DNA from: Dyadobacter sp. CECT 9275
GTDB lineage: Bacteria > Bacteroidota > Bacteroidia > Cytophagales > Spirosomataceae
DNA length: 64,000 bases
Assembly (NCBI RefSeq): GCF_907164905.1
Contig: NZ_CAJRAF010000004.1
Location: 744,001 to 808,000, forward strand
Direction of reading: 5' to 3'
Under the pieces are notes generated by a model. The model was not told the DNA's origin, did no database searches, and saw only the letters and a program-made list of their open reading frames with translations. The number at the start of each line of letters is the position of its first letter. Position 1 is the first letter of the stretch. The translations under genes and the position numbers were made by a program. This document shows positions 42,100 through 52,148 of this stretch, in pieces.

Positions 42100-44261
42100 G
42101 CCAAAACCCGAACATCAACCGCAGAGATTTCCTCAGAACAAGCACACTCTTTGGTGGCGGCCTGCTCATTTCCTTTGCGGTTCCTGCCACTGAGAAACCT
42201 GGCCGGATACTCGCCCACACCCCCGCAGCCAGCGCGGTAATGAATGCTTTTCTTCGCATTGATGAAGATAACAGTATCCATATTATATTGTCCAAGGTAG
42301 AAATGGGCCAGGGCATGTGGACCACCCTGCCTATGCTCATTGCAGAAGAACTGGACTGCGAATGGAACAAAATAACGGTTCAGCACCGGCCTTCGGGGAG
42401 GGGAAGCGATTTTGAAGAAGATGTCTTCGTGCAAACCACCGGAGGTTCCGACAGCACACGTTCGGAATTCGACCGGTACCGTATGGCTGGAGCCACCGCC
42501 CGAACCATGCTTTTAACAGCTGCCGCTGCAAAAATGGGAGTACCTGCGAATCATTGCCACACCGAAAACGGGTATGTAATTGCCGGAAATAAAAGGCTCA
42601 GTTACGGAGAGGTAGCCACCGAAGCCTCAAAGCTTCCCTTACCTCAGGTTAAGCTCAGGGAACCTGCTTCCTGGAAATACATTGGTAAAAACCGCAAGCG
42701 CCTTGACGGCCCGGAGAAAGTGAATGGCCAGGCAAAATATGGTATAGACATGCAATTTCCAGGTATGCTCACGGCCCTTGTGGCTCATCCGCCTGTGTTT
42801 GGCGGAAAGGTAAAATCCTTTGACGCAGCTGCCTCAAAAAAGATAGCAGGTGTGCGGGAGGTGATACAAATCTCTTCTGGCATCGCTGTTCTGGCAGATC
42901 ATTTCTGGGCCGCCAAACTGGGCCGCGACGCTTTGAAAATTGAATGGGACCTGAAAGAAAGCCCTGATACGCTAAAACAGTTGGCAGAATATAAAAAGCT
43001 GTCTGCCGTGAAGGGTATACCCAGTCAGCAAAAAGGGGATGTGACCAGCGCTTTACAAAAAGCTGTCAAAACACTGGATGCGGAATTTGTATTTCCATAC
43101 CTCGCTCATGCCCCTATGGAACCGCTGAACTGCTCCGTTAAAATTGGGAAAGAAAAATGTGAGGTATGGGTGGGTACCCAGTCTCCATTACTGCATCAGA
43201 TGGAGATAGCCACATTTCTCGGCATGAAAGCAGAACAGGTGGAATTAACGACGCCGTTGTTAGGTGGAAGCTTTGGAAGGCGCGGCTCTTTTCATGCCGA
43301 CTGGGTGATGGAGGCCGTTCACATTGCTAAAGCCAGCGGCAGGTTTATCAAACTCGTATGGACCAGGGAGGATGATATCACGGGTGGTTATTACCGCCCT
43401 GTTTATTTGCATCAAGCCCGTATAGGGATCGGAGAAGATGGATTTCCCCTGGCCTGGCAGCACCGCATTGTCGGACAATCTCTTTTTGTTAATACCCCCC
43501 TGGAACAGCTCATTGCACCAAAAGGTATTGATTACAGTACTGTTGGCGGCGTGCACGGCTCGCCCTATCTGCAGTCTGTTCCTGATCATTCGGTTGAACT
43601 GCATACCACCAGTAACAGTGTACCGGTATTACCCTGGCGTTCCGTAGGTAATACCCATACTGCGTATGTAATGGAAACACTCATAGACGAACTGGCCGTT
43701 ATTGCGGAACAAGATCCTGTCACTTACCGAAGAAACTTGTTGAAAAATTATCCGCGCCATTTGGCAGCATTGAATCTGGCTGCTGAAAAAGCCGACTGGG
43801 ATAAGCCTCTGCCCGCCGGGAAATTCCGGGGCATTGCAGTACATGCGGCGATGGGAAGTTATGTAGCACAGGTGGTTGAACTATCCGTTGAGAATGAACA
43901 GATACATATCTACAGGGTGGTGTGCGCCATTGACTGCGGACTGGCTGTTAACCCCGACGGCGTTCGCGCACAGATGGAAGGCTGTATCATTTATGGCCTT
44001 ACCGCCGCGCTTTATGGAGAAATCACCTTGAAAGATGGCCGTGTTCAGCAAAGCAACTTTCATGATTACAGGATGTTACGTATGAACGAAACACCACTTA
44101 TTGAAGTACATATTGTTCCGGGTACCGAATCTATGGGAGGAGCAGGTGAGCCCGGAGTACCTCCCATTGCCCCTGCATTAGCCAACGCGCTGTTTGCAGC
44201 AACGGGGAACAGGGTCAGGCAATTACCTGTCAAACAGGAAGATCTGAGAAAGCGCGGGTAG
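42096..44261 (+). CDS. Molybdopterin-binding large subunit, isoquinoline 1-oxidoreductase-like
   Basis: A 721-residue protein with a Tat-like leader ([20 protein letters not shown]), so the complex is probably exported folded. It has IorB-type landmarks: [20 protein letters not shown] near the start, [57 protein letters not shown] (cofactor binding), and [19 protein letters not shown] with the active-site Glu. It hydroxylates an aromatic heterocycle or oxidises an aldehyde; the natural substrate is unknown. It partners the 2Fe-2S subunit just upstream. Confidence 0.92.
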   Translation: MSQNPNINRRDFLRTSTLFGGGLLISFAVPATEKPGRILAHTPAASAVMNAFLRIDEDNSIHIILSKVEMGQGMWTTLPMLIAEELDCEWNKITVQHRPSGRGSDFEEDVFVQTTGGSDSTRSEFDRYRMAGATARTMLLTAAAAKMGVPANHCHTENGYVIAGNKRLSYGEVATEASKLPLPQVKLREPASWKYIGKNRKRLDGPEKVNGQAKYGIDMQFPGMLTALVAHPPVFGGKVKSFDAAASKKIAGVREVIQISSGIAVLADHFWAAKLGRDALKIEWDLKESPDTLKQLAEYKKLSAVKGIPSQQKGDVTSALQKAVKTLDAEFVFPYLAHAPMEPLNCSVKIGKEKCEVWVGTQSPLLHQMEIATFLGMKAEQVELTTPLLGGSFGRRGSFHADWVMEAVHIAKASGRFIKLVWTREDDITGGYYRPVYLHQARIGIGEDGFPLAWQHRIVGQSLFVNTPLEQLIAPKGIDYSTVGGVHGSPYLQSVPDHSVELHTTSNSVPVLPWRSVGNTHTAYVMETLIDELAVIAEQDPVTYRRNLLKNYPRHLAALNLAAEKADWDKPLPAGKFRGIAVHAAMGSYVAQVVELSVENEQIHIYRVVCAIDCGLAVNPDGVRAQMEGCIIYGLTAALYGEITLKDGRVQQSNFHDYRMLRMNETPLIEVHIVPGTESMGGAGEPGVPPIAPALANALFAATGNRVRQLPVKQEDLRKRG

Positions 44262-44406
44262 TAGATGCCGCCAGTTAAAACGGTTAATAAAAAACATTTA
44301 CCAGAATACCTGCTGCCATCACCGGGAAGGACTTTCAGGAGAATAGTCAGCTATCTATGATTTCGCTGTCAATCATGTGCCCCCAAAAGTATGTTCCTCC
44401 AATGTA

Positions 44407-45198
44407 CTACCAGCTGGTCCAGCCTCCATCCACCAGCAGGTTTTGTCCGGTGATAAATGCCGAAGCTTCGGATGCCATAAAAACAACCGGCCCTTTGATG
44501 TCGTCGTCTCCTGCAAAGCGCCCAAGGGGGGTGAGCCGTTTGTAGTTTGCAACAAACTCCTCTTTTCCCTGCATCTGGTCTACACCGGGTCCGTATCCGC
44601 CCGGACTGATACAATTGGCCCGTATATTATGCCTGCCATAATAGTTGGCGAGCCATTTTGTAAAGCCTACCATCCCCCATTTATCGTAGGTGTAATTAAC
44701 AGGACTGGTCATACCAGTGCTTCCGTAAACAGGAAAGTTAGGCCCCACGGCACCTTGTATGGAGCTGATATTGATAATATTACCAGATTGTTGTGTCAGC
44801 ATAACTTTTATCACCGACTGGGTGATCAGTACCAGCCCCGTTGAATTGATCCGCTGTGCTTTTTCCCAGCTCACACGATCAACATCTTCCAGATTTTTAA
44901 ATCCCTCGCGTGACACGGCGTTATTCACCAGCACGTCAATCCGCCCGAATTGGCTTGTTACTTCCCCCACAAATGCCTGTATGGAATCCTCTTCTTCAAG
45001 ATCTAGTGACATCCCCTCCGCCAAAAAGCCCTTGGCCCTGATGGAGGAGGCAAAATCTTTGCATTTCTGAACGTTTCGGGAAGCAATGATCACCTGTGCC
45101 CCAGCCTCAGCCAGTGCAAGAGAGATGGGGGTTCCAAAAAAACCCGACCCGCCGGTAACGATGACAACTTTATTTTTCAGACTAAAAAGATCATTCAT
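44407..45198 (-). CDS. SDR-family oxidoreductase
   Basis: A 263-residue short-chain dehydrogenase. The Rossmann start is KVVIVTGGSGFFGTPISLAL, with NNAVS, the Ser in INISSIQG, and YTYDK giving the Tyr-x-x-x-Lys pair. It ends NLLVDGGWTSW, as in classical SDRs. It is the last gene of the long minus-strand region, 189 bp after an aldo/keto reductase. Likely substrates are sugar acids or polyols; this is inferred from the neighbours. Confidence 0.92.
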   Translation of the reverse strand: MNDLFSLKNKVVIVTGGSGFFGTPISLALAEAGAQVIIASRNVQKCKDFASSIRAKGFLAEGMSLDLEEEDSIQAFVGEVTSQFGRIDVLVNNAVSREGFKNLEDVDRVSWEKAQRINSTGLVLITQSVIKVMLTQQSGNIINISSIQGAVGPNFPVYGSTGMTSPVNYTYDKWGMVGFTKWLANYYGRHNIRANCISPGGYGPGVDQMQGKEEFVANYKRLTPLGRFAGDDDIKGPVVFMASEASAFITGQNLLVDGGWTSW

Positions 45199-45240
45199 TT
45201 CTTACTTGTTATGGTTAAATGACAAAGGGTTTGGAGCAGG

Positions 45241-45375
45241 CAGTTTTTAGTAGGCGGTTCACAGTGGGCAGTAGGCGGTAGGCGGTGTGGGTAGCGTTGC
45301 ACACTTTTAACTGTGAACTGAAAACTGCATACTCTCAACTACCTACTGCCCACTGAAAGCGACGAACTGAAAACC
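45241..45375. repeat. Degenerate short-unit repeat with 14-bp inverted arms
   Basis: Many related units (GTAGGCGGT, GGGCAGTAGG, ACTGAAAACTGC). CAGTGGGCAGTAGG (45262-45275) and CCTACTGCCCACTG (45342-45355) are perfect inverted copies 66 bp apart. Parts of the flanks (CAGTTTTTAGTAGG; GAACTGAAAACC) are also roughly complementary. Related to 32741-32811 and 54146-54185. Confidence 0.6.
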
Positions 45376-45387
45376 ACCTACTTAAAC

Positions 45388-46323
45388 TTACTTCCACCTC
45401 CCTGGTGTAACAATATCTTCAGGTATATCGGAAAAAGCCGCGCTGATTTGTCCCAGCAGTTCTGGATGGACGGATTTACTCCTCAGAAGTTCGAGGTTTT
45501 CCCGGATCTGAGTTTCATTCACAGCTCCAAAAACAATACTGCTTACTCCGGGCAGATCCCTTACAAACGTAAACGCAAGCTGTGCGATGCTCATTTCTGC
45601 CTTCTCCGCAAACTCAGCCAGTTGGACCAAATGCGGTTTTGCTGCATAGAGCCTTCCGCTCAAATGGTCCGGAGACATAAAAAACAGTCCTTGCAGGAAA
45701 ACGCTTCTTACAAATACCAGCTTTCCGGCTTTCTCCAGCTGGCTCAGCCCGCCATTTTTAATGAGGCGCTGGTCAAAGATATTGAGGGGTATCTGCGCAG
45801 CGATGATTTCATCTTCCTCAGAAAACCAGGGGATATCTTCCGGGAAATAAGCTGAAATACCTCCAATATCAATCATACCCTCCGCTTTGAGCCTGCGGAT
45901 CATCTCAGGTAACACTTTCATTACCTCTCTGACTGGCTCTTCACCCTTATGCAGCAGACAAACGGGAAGTTTTGCTATCCCTAATGCGGTTAGCGACTGA
46001 CGGACACTAGCATACACTTCCTGCCAGGCCCGTTCGGGGTGAGACAGATTTTGGGAATGAATCTTAAACTTGGATACTAGGTTGAGGCCCTTGCCGCCCG
46101 CACTATTCTGAATAAATTCACCCAGCACCTCTTCTGAGTTTCCATATTGCCGGGCCGTATCAAAGGTATTGATTCCCGACGCAACGGTAAGTTTCAGCAT
46201 TTTGCTACGCTCCTCAAGGCCCGGCTGGCCAGCCTCGTTTGAAATCCCATAGTTCATCCCCAACTGAACCGTTCCCAGCGTAAGCTGCGAAAACTGGTAA
46301 GAACCAAAAGTCGAATATTTCAT
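45388..46323 (-). CDS. Aldo/keto reductase
   Basis: A 311-residue oxidoreductase. The tetrad is visible as Asp and Tyr in NTFDTARQYGNSEE, Lys in LVSKFKIHS and His in CLLHKGEEPV. It ends with SSIVFGAVNETQIRENLELL (cofactor phosphate region). It resembles AKRs that act on sugars in catabolic clusters and follows the Kelch-protein gene by 55 bp on the same strand. It is not close to the other AKR at 17007-17855. Confidence 0.9.
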   Translation of the reverse strand: MKYSTFGSYQFSQLTLGTVQLGMNYGISNEAGQPGLEERSKMLKLTVASGINTFDTARQYGNSEEVLGEFIQNSAGGKGLNLVSKFKIHSQNLSHPERAWQEVYASVRQSLTALGIAKLPVCLLHKGEEPVREVMKVLPEMIRRLKAEGMIDIGGISAYFPEDIPWFSEEDEIIAAQIPLNIFDQRLIKNGGLSQLEKAGKLVFVRSVFLQGLFFMSPDHLSGRLYAAKPHLVQLAEFAEKAEMSIAQLAFTFVRDLPGVSSIVFGAVNETQIRENLELLRSKSVHPELLGQISAAFSDIPEDIVTPGRWK

Positions 46324-46378
46324 TTTTAAAATAGCCGGATTACTGAATGTTTGAATAGGAAGTAGGTAAATGCGTACC

Positions 46379-47440
46379 CTACCTCACCCCGATCACCGAT
46401 GGCGTACGTATGCCGGGCTTAATTTCTCCACTGACGTATACCCATTGATTATTCCAGAAAACAACCGGCAAAGTTACTCTGGAGGGAATTTGGGTCTGCT
46501 CACCAATGTATTCCCAGCTATCGGTTTCAGGGAAATAATAAAGCAGACTTTCTATAATTCCGGGGTGGGTCGCGGGGGTTTTGTATTGAGCGGTGACGGC
46601 ATCCACCCCGCCCCAGAAAAGAAAACGGTCATTGTTAAGAACAGGTAAAATGGTTCCTCCTGCAGACATCCCCCTGGGCATGGGGGCCAGTTTTTCCCAG
46701 GAAGCCTTCCAGCCTTTCTGCTGCCTTTCCAGGGAAAGCCGGTAACTGTCCAGTAGTATATTCCTGAATTTTTCCCCTTTGGAATTAATCCCTGTGTTTT
46801 CGCCTCCAAACAGATAACATTTTCCGCCATAATTTGCACAGACCGGGAAAAGCCGTTCCTCGCCGGGCCAGGCTTCCAGTTCAAACCAGCCAGCCGTGAC
46901 ATCCGTCAGATCCAGTGCCAGGCATGTTTGAAGTGCCGGACCGGTTGCCGACTCGTTTCCGCCAAAAATGACGATTAAATCCCCCATCAGAAGCCCGGCC
47001 ATATTGGCCATCGGCGAAGGTAACGATGGCAAATCTCTCCGGAGGATTTTGGTACCATCCCACTGCATGGCCGTTACCTGCCTCGAATAGCCATTTTCAT
47101 TACTCCCGCCGATGAGGATTACCTCGTTTTTATGGGTTACCGAAACACCATAAGCCATGGGTGACGACAATTTCTCTTTTGCCTTGATCCACGTTTTATC
47201 CCGAAGGACATAGATATCCTCGTACCACTTTTTTTTGCCCCCTTCCCAGGGATATTTTTCAGGGAAATTGGCCCCACCCATTGCAATAAGCGCATCATTG
47301 CTAACGCCAGCGTACATACCTGCCCAGCCCTTTCCTCCCGGAAGTGATGGAAGCTCGGACCATTTAATAGCTGTTTGCGCTATGGTATCTGAAAAAATCA
47401 ACATAAAAATCAATAACAAACTGTATGAATAGTTTTTCAT
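46379..47440 (-). CDS. Kelch beta-propeller, cyclically permuted mutarotase (NanM-like)
   Basis: A 353-residue protein with a signal peptide (YSLLLIFMLIFSDTIAQ). The propeller starts IKWSELPSLPGGKGWAGMYA and GVSNDALIAMGGANFPEKYP, as in the cyclically permuted N-acetylneuraminate mutarotase group. Kelch blades carry MANMAGLLMGDLIVIFGG, CANYGGKCYLFGGENTG and DRFLFWGGVDAVT. NanM speeds conversion of alpha- to beta-sialic acid in the periplasm after release by sialidases. That fits the upstream sialidase-like genes and supports a sialic-acid-type substrate. Confidence 0.85.
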   Translation of the reverse strand: MKNYSYSLLLIFMLIFSDTIAQTAIKWSELPSLPGGKGWAGMYAGVSNDALIAMGGANFPEKYPWEGGKKKWYEDIYVLRDKTWIKAKEKLSSPMAYGVSVTHKNEVILIGGSNENGYSRQVTAMQWDGTKILRRDLPSLPSPMANMAGLLMGDLIVIFGGNESATGPALQTCLALDLTDVTAGWFELEAWPGEERLFPVCANYGGKCYLFGGENTGINSKGEKFRNILLDSYRLSLERQQKGWKASWEKLAPMPRGMSAGGTILPVLNNDRFLFWGGVDAVTAQYKTPATHPGIIESLLYYFPETDSWEYIGEQTQIPSRVTLPVVFWNNQWVYVSGEIKPGIRTPSVIGVR

Positions 47441-47460
47441 TTGGGGCTTTTCCTAACGGT

Positions 47461-48294
47461 TTAATTGTAAACGTTGAGCAGCAGAACGGCTCCAGGGCCT
47501 GGCTCGCCATACCCGCCGGTAATGAGCAGTTTCCGGACCGAAGCATTGTCTTCAACAAAACAAATATTGCTCGTAAGCGGCAGCGTGGTGTCGATACTGA
47601 AGAGTAACTCCCCGCCTGGATCCAGAACCTGTACTGCCTGCATTCCGTAATGTGCAACCCACAGATTACCCTGATGATCCAGCGCCAGGCCGTCGGGGAG
47701 ATTATCTGTCCTGTTTCCCGATGAGTGCCGGGGCAGTTCTGCAAAAACTTCTGCCTTTCCTTTTGCAATACCCGGCTCCTTTAACTCCATAACAAGAATG
47801 CGGTTCTGATAACTTTCCGCCACAAAAAGGTACCTTTCATCTTTTGAAAGCACAAGGCCATTGGCATAGTCAATATTTGTTGCCACCAGCCGTTCCGTTC
47901 CGTCAGTACCTTTAAAAAACACTTTTCCTTCGGTCCTGATGGAATCTGTAAAGTAAAGGTTTTGGTTCTCGTCAAGTATCAGGTCATTGGGTGCACCGAT
48001 GCCAACTCCCGCGCATTTCCCGCTCAGCAGATGACCTTTAAAATTTCCAGCTGAATTGTAACAGCTGATACTTGCCAGCCGACTATCACAAAACCAGTGC
48101 TCCCCATTCGGCAATACCACCTGCCCGTTCGGACAGGTTCCGTCTGCCCATTTTGAATAAATGCCGTTGGCATCAACTTTCCCGATAAAACCACCGGTTA
48201 GTCCTGTGAAATAGTAGTTCCCTTCCACATCGGTAGCCGGCCCTTCAGTATAAAAGGGGAGATCCAGGAGCTTTGTTACTGAAAAAGATACCAT
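47461..48294 (-). CDS. SMP-30/gluconolactonase-family lactonase
   Basis: A 277-residue six-bladed propeller read from the ATG at 48294 (MVSFSVTKLLDLPFYTEGPA). The frame extends to 48423, but those residues do not match the family. Metal ligands are visible: Glu17 (FYTEGPA), Asn in IGAPNDLILDENQNL, and Asp in LPDGLALDHQGNLW. The family opens sugar lactones to sugar acids. No signal peptide, so cytoplasmic. It lies between RidA and the Kelch mutarotase in one run, consistent with an oxidative sugar route. Confidence 0.9.
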   Translation of the reverse strand: MVSFSVTKLLDLPFYTEGPATDVEGNYYFTGLTGGFIGKVDANGIYSKWADGTCPNGQVVLPNGEHWFCDSRLASISCYNSAGNFKGHLLSGKCAGVGIGAPNDLILDENQNLYFTDSIRTEGKVFFKGTDGTERLVATNIDYANGLVLSKDERYLFVAESYQNRILVMELKEPGIAKGKAEVFAELPRHSSGNRTDNLPDGLALDHQGNLWVAHYGMQAVQVLDPGGELLFSIDTTLPLTSNICFVEDNASVRKLLITGGYGEPGPGAVLLLNVYN

Positions 48295-48385
48295 GATTTT
48301 GAAAGACAGGTTTTGAAGGAATAAACGGGGCAGATGAAGTTCACCTGCCCAGCTTACCAAGTGTGAAAAAGTATATGTTTCGCTT

Positions 48386-48781
48386 TTAAAACTGATCCGC
48401 AGATGGTCTGGCGCATACAACATCTACTTCAAATTTCAGTAAATCTCCCAGACAACCGATCAGGGTAGTTCGGGCCGGAAAAGGTTCTTTAAAATATTCA
48501 CGATAAATGGCATTAAATTCTGCTAGGTATTCCTGTTTTCCTACATAATTTCTTACCTGAACGGCATCATCCAGACTGCAGCCGGCTGCTTCAACAATTC
48601 TTTTGAGGTTATCAAAAGAGCGGCGGCACTCGCCTTCGAAAGTATCGTTGACAATGGCTCCGCTGTCGTCCACGGAAGCCTGGCCAGATACAAAAAGATA
48701 ATCTCCGGAAATGATTCCGGCCGAAAACGGCAAATGACTTTTAGGGATATTTGCTCCGCTTACTACTATTTTTTTACTCAT
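48386..48781 (-). CDS. RidA-family enamine/imine deaminase
   Basis: A 131-residue Rid protein. FVSGQASVDDSG, then AGCSLDDAVQVRNYVG and FPARTTLIGC show the family; Arg104 and Glu118 match the catalytic Arg and Glu of RidA. It hydrolyses reactive enamine/imine intermediates made by PLP dehydratases. A threonine-synthase-like PLP enzyme is encoded at 51063-52148 in the same cluster, which gives it a likely partner. The start overlaps the RraA-like gene by 4 bp. Confidence 0.92.
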   Translation of the reverse strand: MSKKIVVSGANIPKSHLPFSAGIISGDYLFVSGQASVDDSGAIVNDTFEGECRRSFDNLKRIVEAAGCSLDDAVQVRNYVGKQEYLAEFNAIYREYFKEPFPARTTLIGCLGDLLKFEVDVVCARPSADQF

Positions 48782-49422
48782 AATACACCAAATTTTAGAT
48801 ATGCTTCTGTTGCTTTCATTCCATTTTTAATAGCATCACGCGTGATGTTTTCCGCTGATACCTTTGCCAGCGCAGCTTTAATCACTTCTGCTTCAATTTC
48901 CTTTGGAACCACCACAATGCCGTCCTCGTCCGCCATTACAATATCCCCCGGACTAAACTTCACTCCATCTATTTCGACTGTAACGTCCAGATCAATTACC
49001 CGCTGGCGGTTGGCACTGTCGTACGGATTTTTGGAAGTGGCAAATACCGGAAATTTCATGTCCCGCATTTTATCAATATCCCGAACGGCACCATGTACGA
49101 TCACCCCCTGGCAGCCGCTGTTACGAGCCGCCGTGGCCAGCAGTTCTCCCCAGATGCCCGAACGGTTAGAACCTCCTGCCGCAGCGATGAGGATATCCCC
49201 GGGCTTACAGGAATCCACTGCCTGCAATTCCAGCTCATAAGGGTTTTTATCGACGTCGTACATATCAGCCCATAAGGTAGTTTTACACCGTCCGATCAGT
49301 TTGGGAATACCCGTATAGGCATGAAAAGTGATGCGTGTAGCCTGCTGCGTGTACCCCATCTGATCAAGTACATCGGACAGGACAGCTACGTAAAGCTGGT
49401 TTTTAATTTCTTCTAAATCCAT
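48778..49422 (-). CDS. RraA-family protein (4-hydroxy-4-methyl-2-oxoglutarate aldolase-like)
   Basis: A 214-residue protein read from the ATG at 49422 (MDLEEIKNQLYVAVLSDVLD); a GTG six codons earlier is possible. It has GGSNRSGIWGELLATAARNS, GVIVHGAVRDIDKM (the Arg-Asp pair that binds metal and substrate) and DIVMADEDGIVVVPKEIEA. The group includes both RNase E inhibitors and retro-aldolases of keto acids that release pyruvate or glyoxylate. In a catabolic cluster the aldolase or dehydratase role is more likely. Translation appears coupled to RidA. Confidence 0.9.
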   Translation of the reverse strand: MDLEEIKNQLYVAVLSDVLDQMGYTQQATRITFHAYTGIPKLIGRCKTTLWADMYDVDKNPYELELQAVDSCKPGDILIAAAGGSNRSGIWGELLATAARNSGCQGVIVHGAVRDIDKMRDMKFPVFATSKNPYDSANRQRVIDLDVTVEIDGVKFSPGDIVMADEDGIVVVPKEIEAEVIKAALAKVSAENITRDAIKNGMKATEAYLKFGVL

Positions 49423-49508
49423 GTTATTTTGACGATTCACTTATATTTTCACTTTTATTATCAATTGCTTTCAAGGTAAAGCCAGTAAGCTGCTGTTCGC
49501 ACTATTTC

Positions 49509-50756
49509 TCATTCGCTTTCTTTTTGTGGGCGGATACGATAAAGCAAACCGGCACAGATCAGCAAAGTTACTGCCGCCACCCTGAACATAATATCAAGAT
49601 TTACATTTGCGTCCCGAAGCGCCCCGCCCGCATACAGGCCAACCCCTCCCACTATGCAGGCAACCATATTCAGGAACCCGTAACCTGTGGCCAGATACCT
49701 GGGATTAATGATCATACAAAGGATAGGCATCATGTTGGCGTCCAGGAAGGTACGGGTGAAAGCATACACCATGAAACACCCGATGGCCACCTCCAGAACC
49801 GTGGTGCTGCTGGCTATAAAAATCCCCGGCGCAGCCACGATGAGCCCGATGACCGGCAACATGATACGCGCCCTGGGGTAAGAACGGCTCCAGCGGTCGG
49901 CCAGATACCCGCCCGTCAGCACGCCTGCCAGAGAGGCAGTATGGAAGTATCCGGTTGCATATATCCCTGCCATACTTTGCGACAGGTTAAAATGTTCTTT
50001 GTAATAAGTGGGCAGCCAGCCTACCACCATCCAGCTGATGATACTCCCCAGCGCCCAGAAAGAAAGGGCAAGCAGGTAAGTTTTGTTGCCGAGCAGTTCA
50101 CTTATAGCGATTTTAAAACCGATCCGCTGTGGTGTTTCTGTCGAATCAGTCAGGTGGGTATCCTCCTTTTTTCTGTCGCGAAGGGTGAGCAGCAAAACTA
50201 CTGAATACATCATGCCAATCATCCCAAAAACGGCAAAGGCAAAGTTCCAGGTGCGGTTTTCGGCCAGCAAGCCGCCGACAAACCCCAAGCTCTGCCCGAT
50301 CATAATTCCTCCCATGTGAATGCCCGTGGCCAGAGAACGGGTATTACCACGATGATAATCTACAATCAATGCAAGGGCGGCAGGGATGTAACAGGCCTCG
50401 CTGATGCCCATGAGGGCACGGGTAAATAGTAATTCTTCAAATGTGGTAGCATGAGCGGTGAGCCAGGTTACCACCGACCATACGAATAGGCTGCCTATAA
50501 TGACCCGGCTGCGATTGAAGCGATCGGCCAGAAAACCAGCTACCGGGCTCAACAATCCATATATCCATAAAAAAAGTGAAGTAAGCAGTCCGAACTGGGC
50601 ATCTGTCATCGGAATTTCCTGCAATATGGACCCACGCATGGTAGTGATCATCATACGGTCAAGGTAATTGAGGCAACCCACCACACACAGCAACGCCACA
50701 ACCAGCCAGGGATAAAAACTCTTTTTTAGCTTAACTGCACCTGTAATTTCACTCAT
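49509..50756 (-). CDS. MFS permease, ACS-like anion:cation symporter
   Basis: A 415-residue inner-membrane transporter with 12 predicted helices. Start WLVVALLCVVGCLNYLDRM is the ACS/hexuronate-type pattern, and FLADRFNRSRVIIG is the MFS loop 2-3 motif. RALMGISEACYIPAALALIV follows, and the second half begins at NKTYLLALSFWALGSI. Family members carry organic anions such as hexuronates, sialic acid or galactonate with H+ or Na+. It is the only permease in the cluster and so probably the importer of the released sugar acid. Confidence 0.92.
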   Translation of the reverse strand: MSEITGAVKLKKSFYPWLVVALLCVVGCLNYLDRMMITTMRGSILQEIPMTDAQFGLLTSLFLWIYGLLSPVAGFLADRFNRSRVIIGSLFVWSVVTWLTAHATTFEELLFTRALMGISEACYIPAALALIVDYHRGNTRSLATGIHMGGIMIGQSLGFVGGLLAENRTWNFAFAVFGMIGMMYSVVLLLTLRDRKKEDTHLTDSTETPQRIGFKIAISELLGNKTYLLALSFWALGSIISWMVVGWLPTYYKEHFNLSQSMAGIYATGYFHTASLAGVLTGGYLADRWSRSYPRARIMLPVIGLIVAAPGIFIASSTTVLEVAIGCFMVYAFTRTFLDANMMPILCMIINPRYLATGYGFLNMVACIVGGVGLYAGGALRDANVNLDIMFRVAAVTLLICAGLLYRIRPQKESE

Positions 50757-51062
50757 ATTCTAATGGTTGGAATGTTTGATGGTTGAATCTTGATTCAGGC
50801 TAAATTTCATTATCTTGGATAACTCAAAAAAACAGCTTTCCGACAGGATGAGCCAACAGGGAAAGGCTTGGTTTAACATCCTTGGACCGTAGGTACAAAA
50901 CAATCTTATTGAATATTCCCGTTGCCAACGTATGGCACGCCGCATTTCAACATAGATCGTCTTTATTACTAAGCTTATGTCCCTAACGGGACACAAGCCG
51001 CATCTCGTAAATCTACTTGGCCTTAATTTGGTTAAAAGACTTAATGCGATTGTAGTAAGCTC
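50757..51062. other. 306-bp intergenic region with palindrome (50974-50997)
   Basis: It separates the MFS gene from the threonine-synthase-like gene and probably holds the MFS promoter. CTTATGTCCC (50974-50983) and GGGACACAAG (50988-50997) form a hairpin with a TAAC loop and one mismatch. The stretch 50880-51010 looks like a dispersed, non-coding element. No exact TAnnTTTG box was found. Confidence 0.45.
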
Positions 51063-52148
51063 TTAGCCATTAAACCAATCTTTAATATTACTGATACTTT
51101 CTTCATGGCTAATAGTCCGTACCTCCGGCAGGTTGAAATTCCGGTCAACTGAACCCATATCTTTAAATCCGCTTCCCGTTACGAGGCATACCACCGTTTC
51201 GTTTTGGTTAATCTCGTTTCTGGAAATTGCATTTTCCAGTCCGGCTAGAGCAACTGCTCCGGCAGGTTCGCTGAAGATACCTTCTTTCTGTGCCATCTGT
51301 TTCTGCCATTTAAAAACATCAGAGTCACCAACTACATATCCGTTTCCGCCGAGTGCACGGCAGTTGGTGATTACTTCATCGCCATCTATTACACTGGCCA
51401 CCTGCAAACCACTTACCGTTGTAACCGAAGCGTTCACAGCCATTGCCCTTAGCAGCCCGTTTCGAAGCTGGGAAGCGATGGTGTCGTTACCTTCTGGTTG
51501 TACGCAATGTACCTTTGTTCTGGAAGAGGAACTCAATACGCCTTTGGTAACAGCCAGCGTTAGTCCGCCGCCACCGGCAGGAGAGAAAATATGATCGGCT
51601 GGACCTGAAAGCTCCTCATTGATTTCGTATACCAATGTCTGAACTCCCTGCATGGCCGACGGACAGTACCTGAAAGCACTGATCGGCAACGGAAGCTGCC
51701 GTGATACACATATTTTTTCCAGATCTTCAAACACACGCGTGGTCATCTCAGCATTTTTACCAAAATCCTTCACCATCAGAATCTGCGCGCCGTAAAGCTG
51801 CATCTGTTTCACTTTTGGCAGCGGAGCCCCATCCACAACTACCAGAATGCAGGTGATACCGGCTGCCGCACAGTAGGCAGACAAGGCTGCTCCTGTGTTC
51901 CCGCTGGAAGTGGCAATACATACTTTTTGGCCAGCGGCGCGCATTTCACTCACCAGTACCGCAGCAAAACGGTCTTTGTAGGAACCCGTCGGATTGAGAT
52001 TTTCCAGTTTGAAATACAAATTGGGAATTCCAAGCTCCTTGCCGATGTATCCGGATTTCACCAGTGGGGTCTGCCCTTCTCCCAGCAGCATCCTGTATGG
52101 CTCAGGAACGGCAGGTAAATAAGAATCGTAATGCCAGATCGTTTTCAA
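51063..52148 (-). CDS. Threonine-synthase-like fold-type II PLP enzyme
   Basis: A 361-residue enzyme. It starts with TTG at 52148, which overlaps the upstream SDR stop (TTGA); no ATG lies in the first 19 codons. The PLP Lys58 is in NPTGSYKDRFAA, the Gly-rich phosphate loop is GGGGLTLAV, and ATSSGNTGAALSAYCAAAGI binds substrate. It resembles threonine synthase and diaminopropionate/serine-type ammonia lyases. With no homoserine kinase nearby and RidA in the same cluster, a beta-elimination (dehydratase or ammonia-lyase) role on an amino acid is more likely than threonine synthesis. Confidence 0.88.
   Translation of the reverse strand: MKTIWHYDSYLPAVPEPYRMLLGEGQTPLVKSGYIGKELGIPNLYFKLENLNPTGSYKDRFAAVLVSEMRAAGQKVCIATSSGNTGAALSAYCAAAGITCILVVVDGAPLPKVKQMQLYGAQILMVKDFGKNAEMTTRVFEDLEKICVSRQLPLPISAFRYCPSAMQGVQTLVYEINEELSGPADHIFSPAGGGGLTLAVTKGVLSSSSRTKVHCVQPEGNDTIASQLRNGLLRAMAVNASVTTVSGLQVASVIDGDEVITNCRALGGNGYVVGDSDVFKWQKQMAQKEGIFSEPAGAVALAGLENAISRNEINQNETVVCLVTGSGFKDMGSVDRNFNLPEVRTISHEESISNIKDWFNG

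Noticed and set aside
45241..45375. CRISPR-like array
   Set aside because: Units are short, degenerate and without constant-length spacers, and no cas gene is present.
49524..50204. 226-codon plus-strand frame inside the MFS gene
   Set aside because: Its His/Gln/Arg-rich composition is the expected shadow of hydrophobic codons on the other strand.
50760..50996. 78-codon minus-strand frame before the MFS gene
   Set aside because: It runs through the palindrome-bearing intergenic element and lacks any protein-like pattern.
51063..52148. Dedicated threonine biosynthesis gene
   Set aside because: No homoserine kinase or dehydrogenase is nearby, and the neighbours (deacylase, RidA, RraA) fit catabolism better. 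It cannot be excluded without phylogeny.
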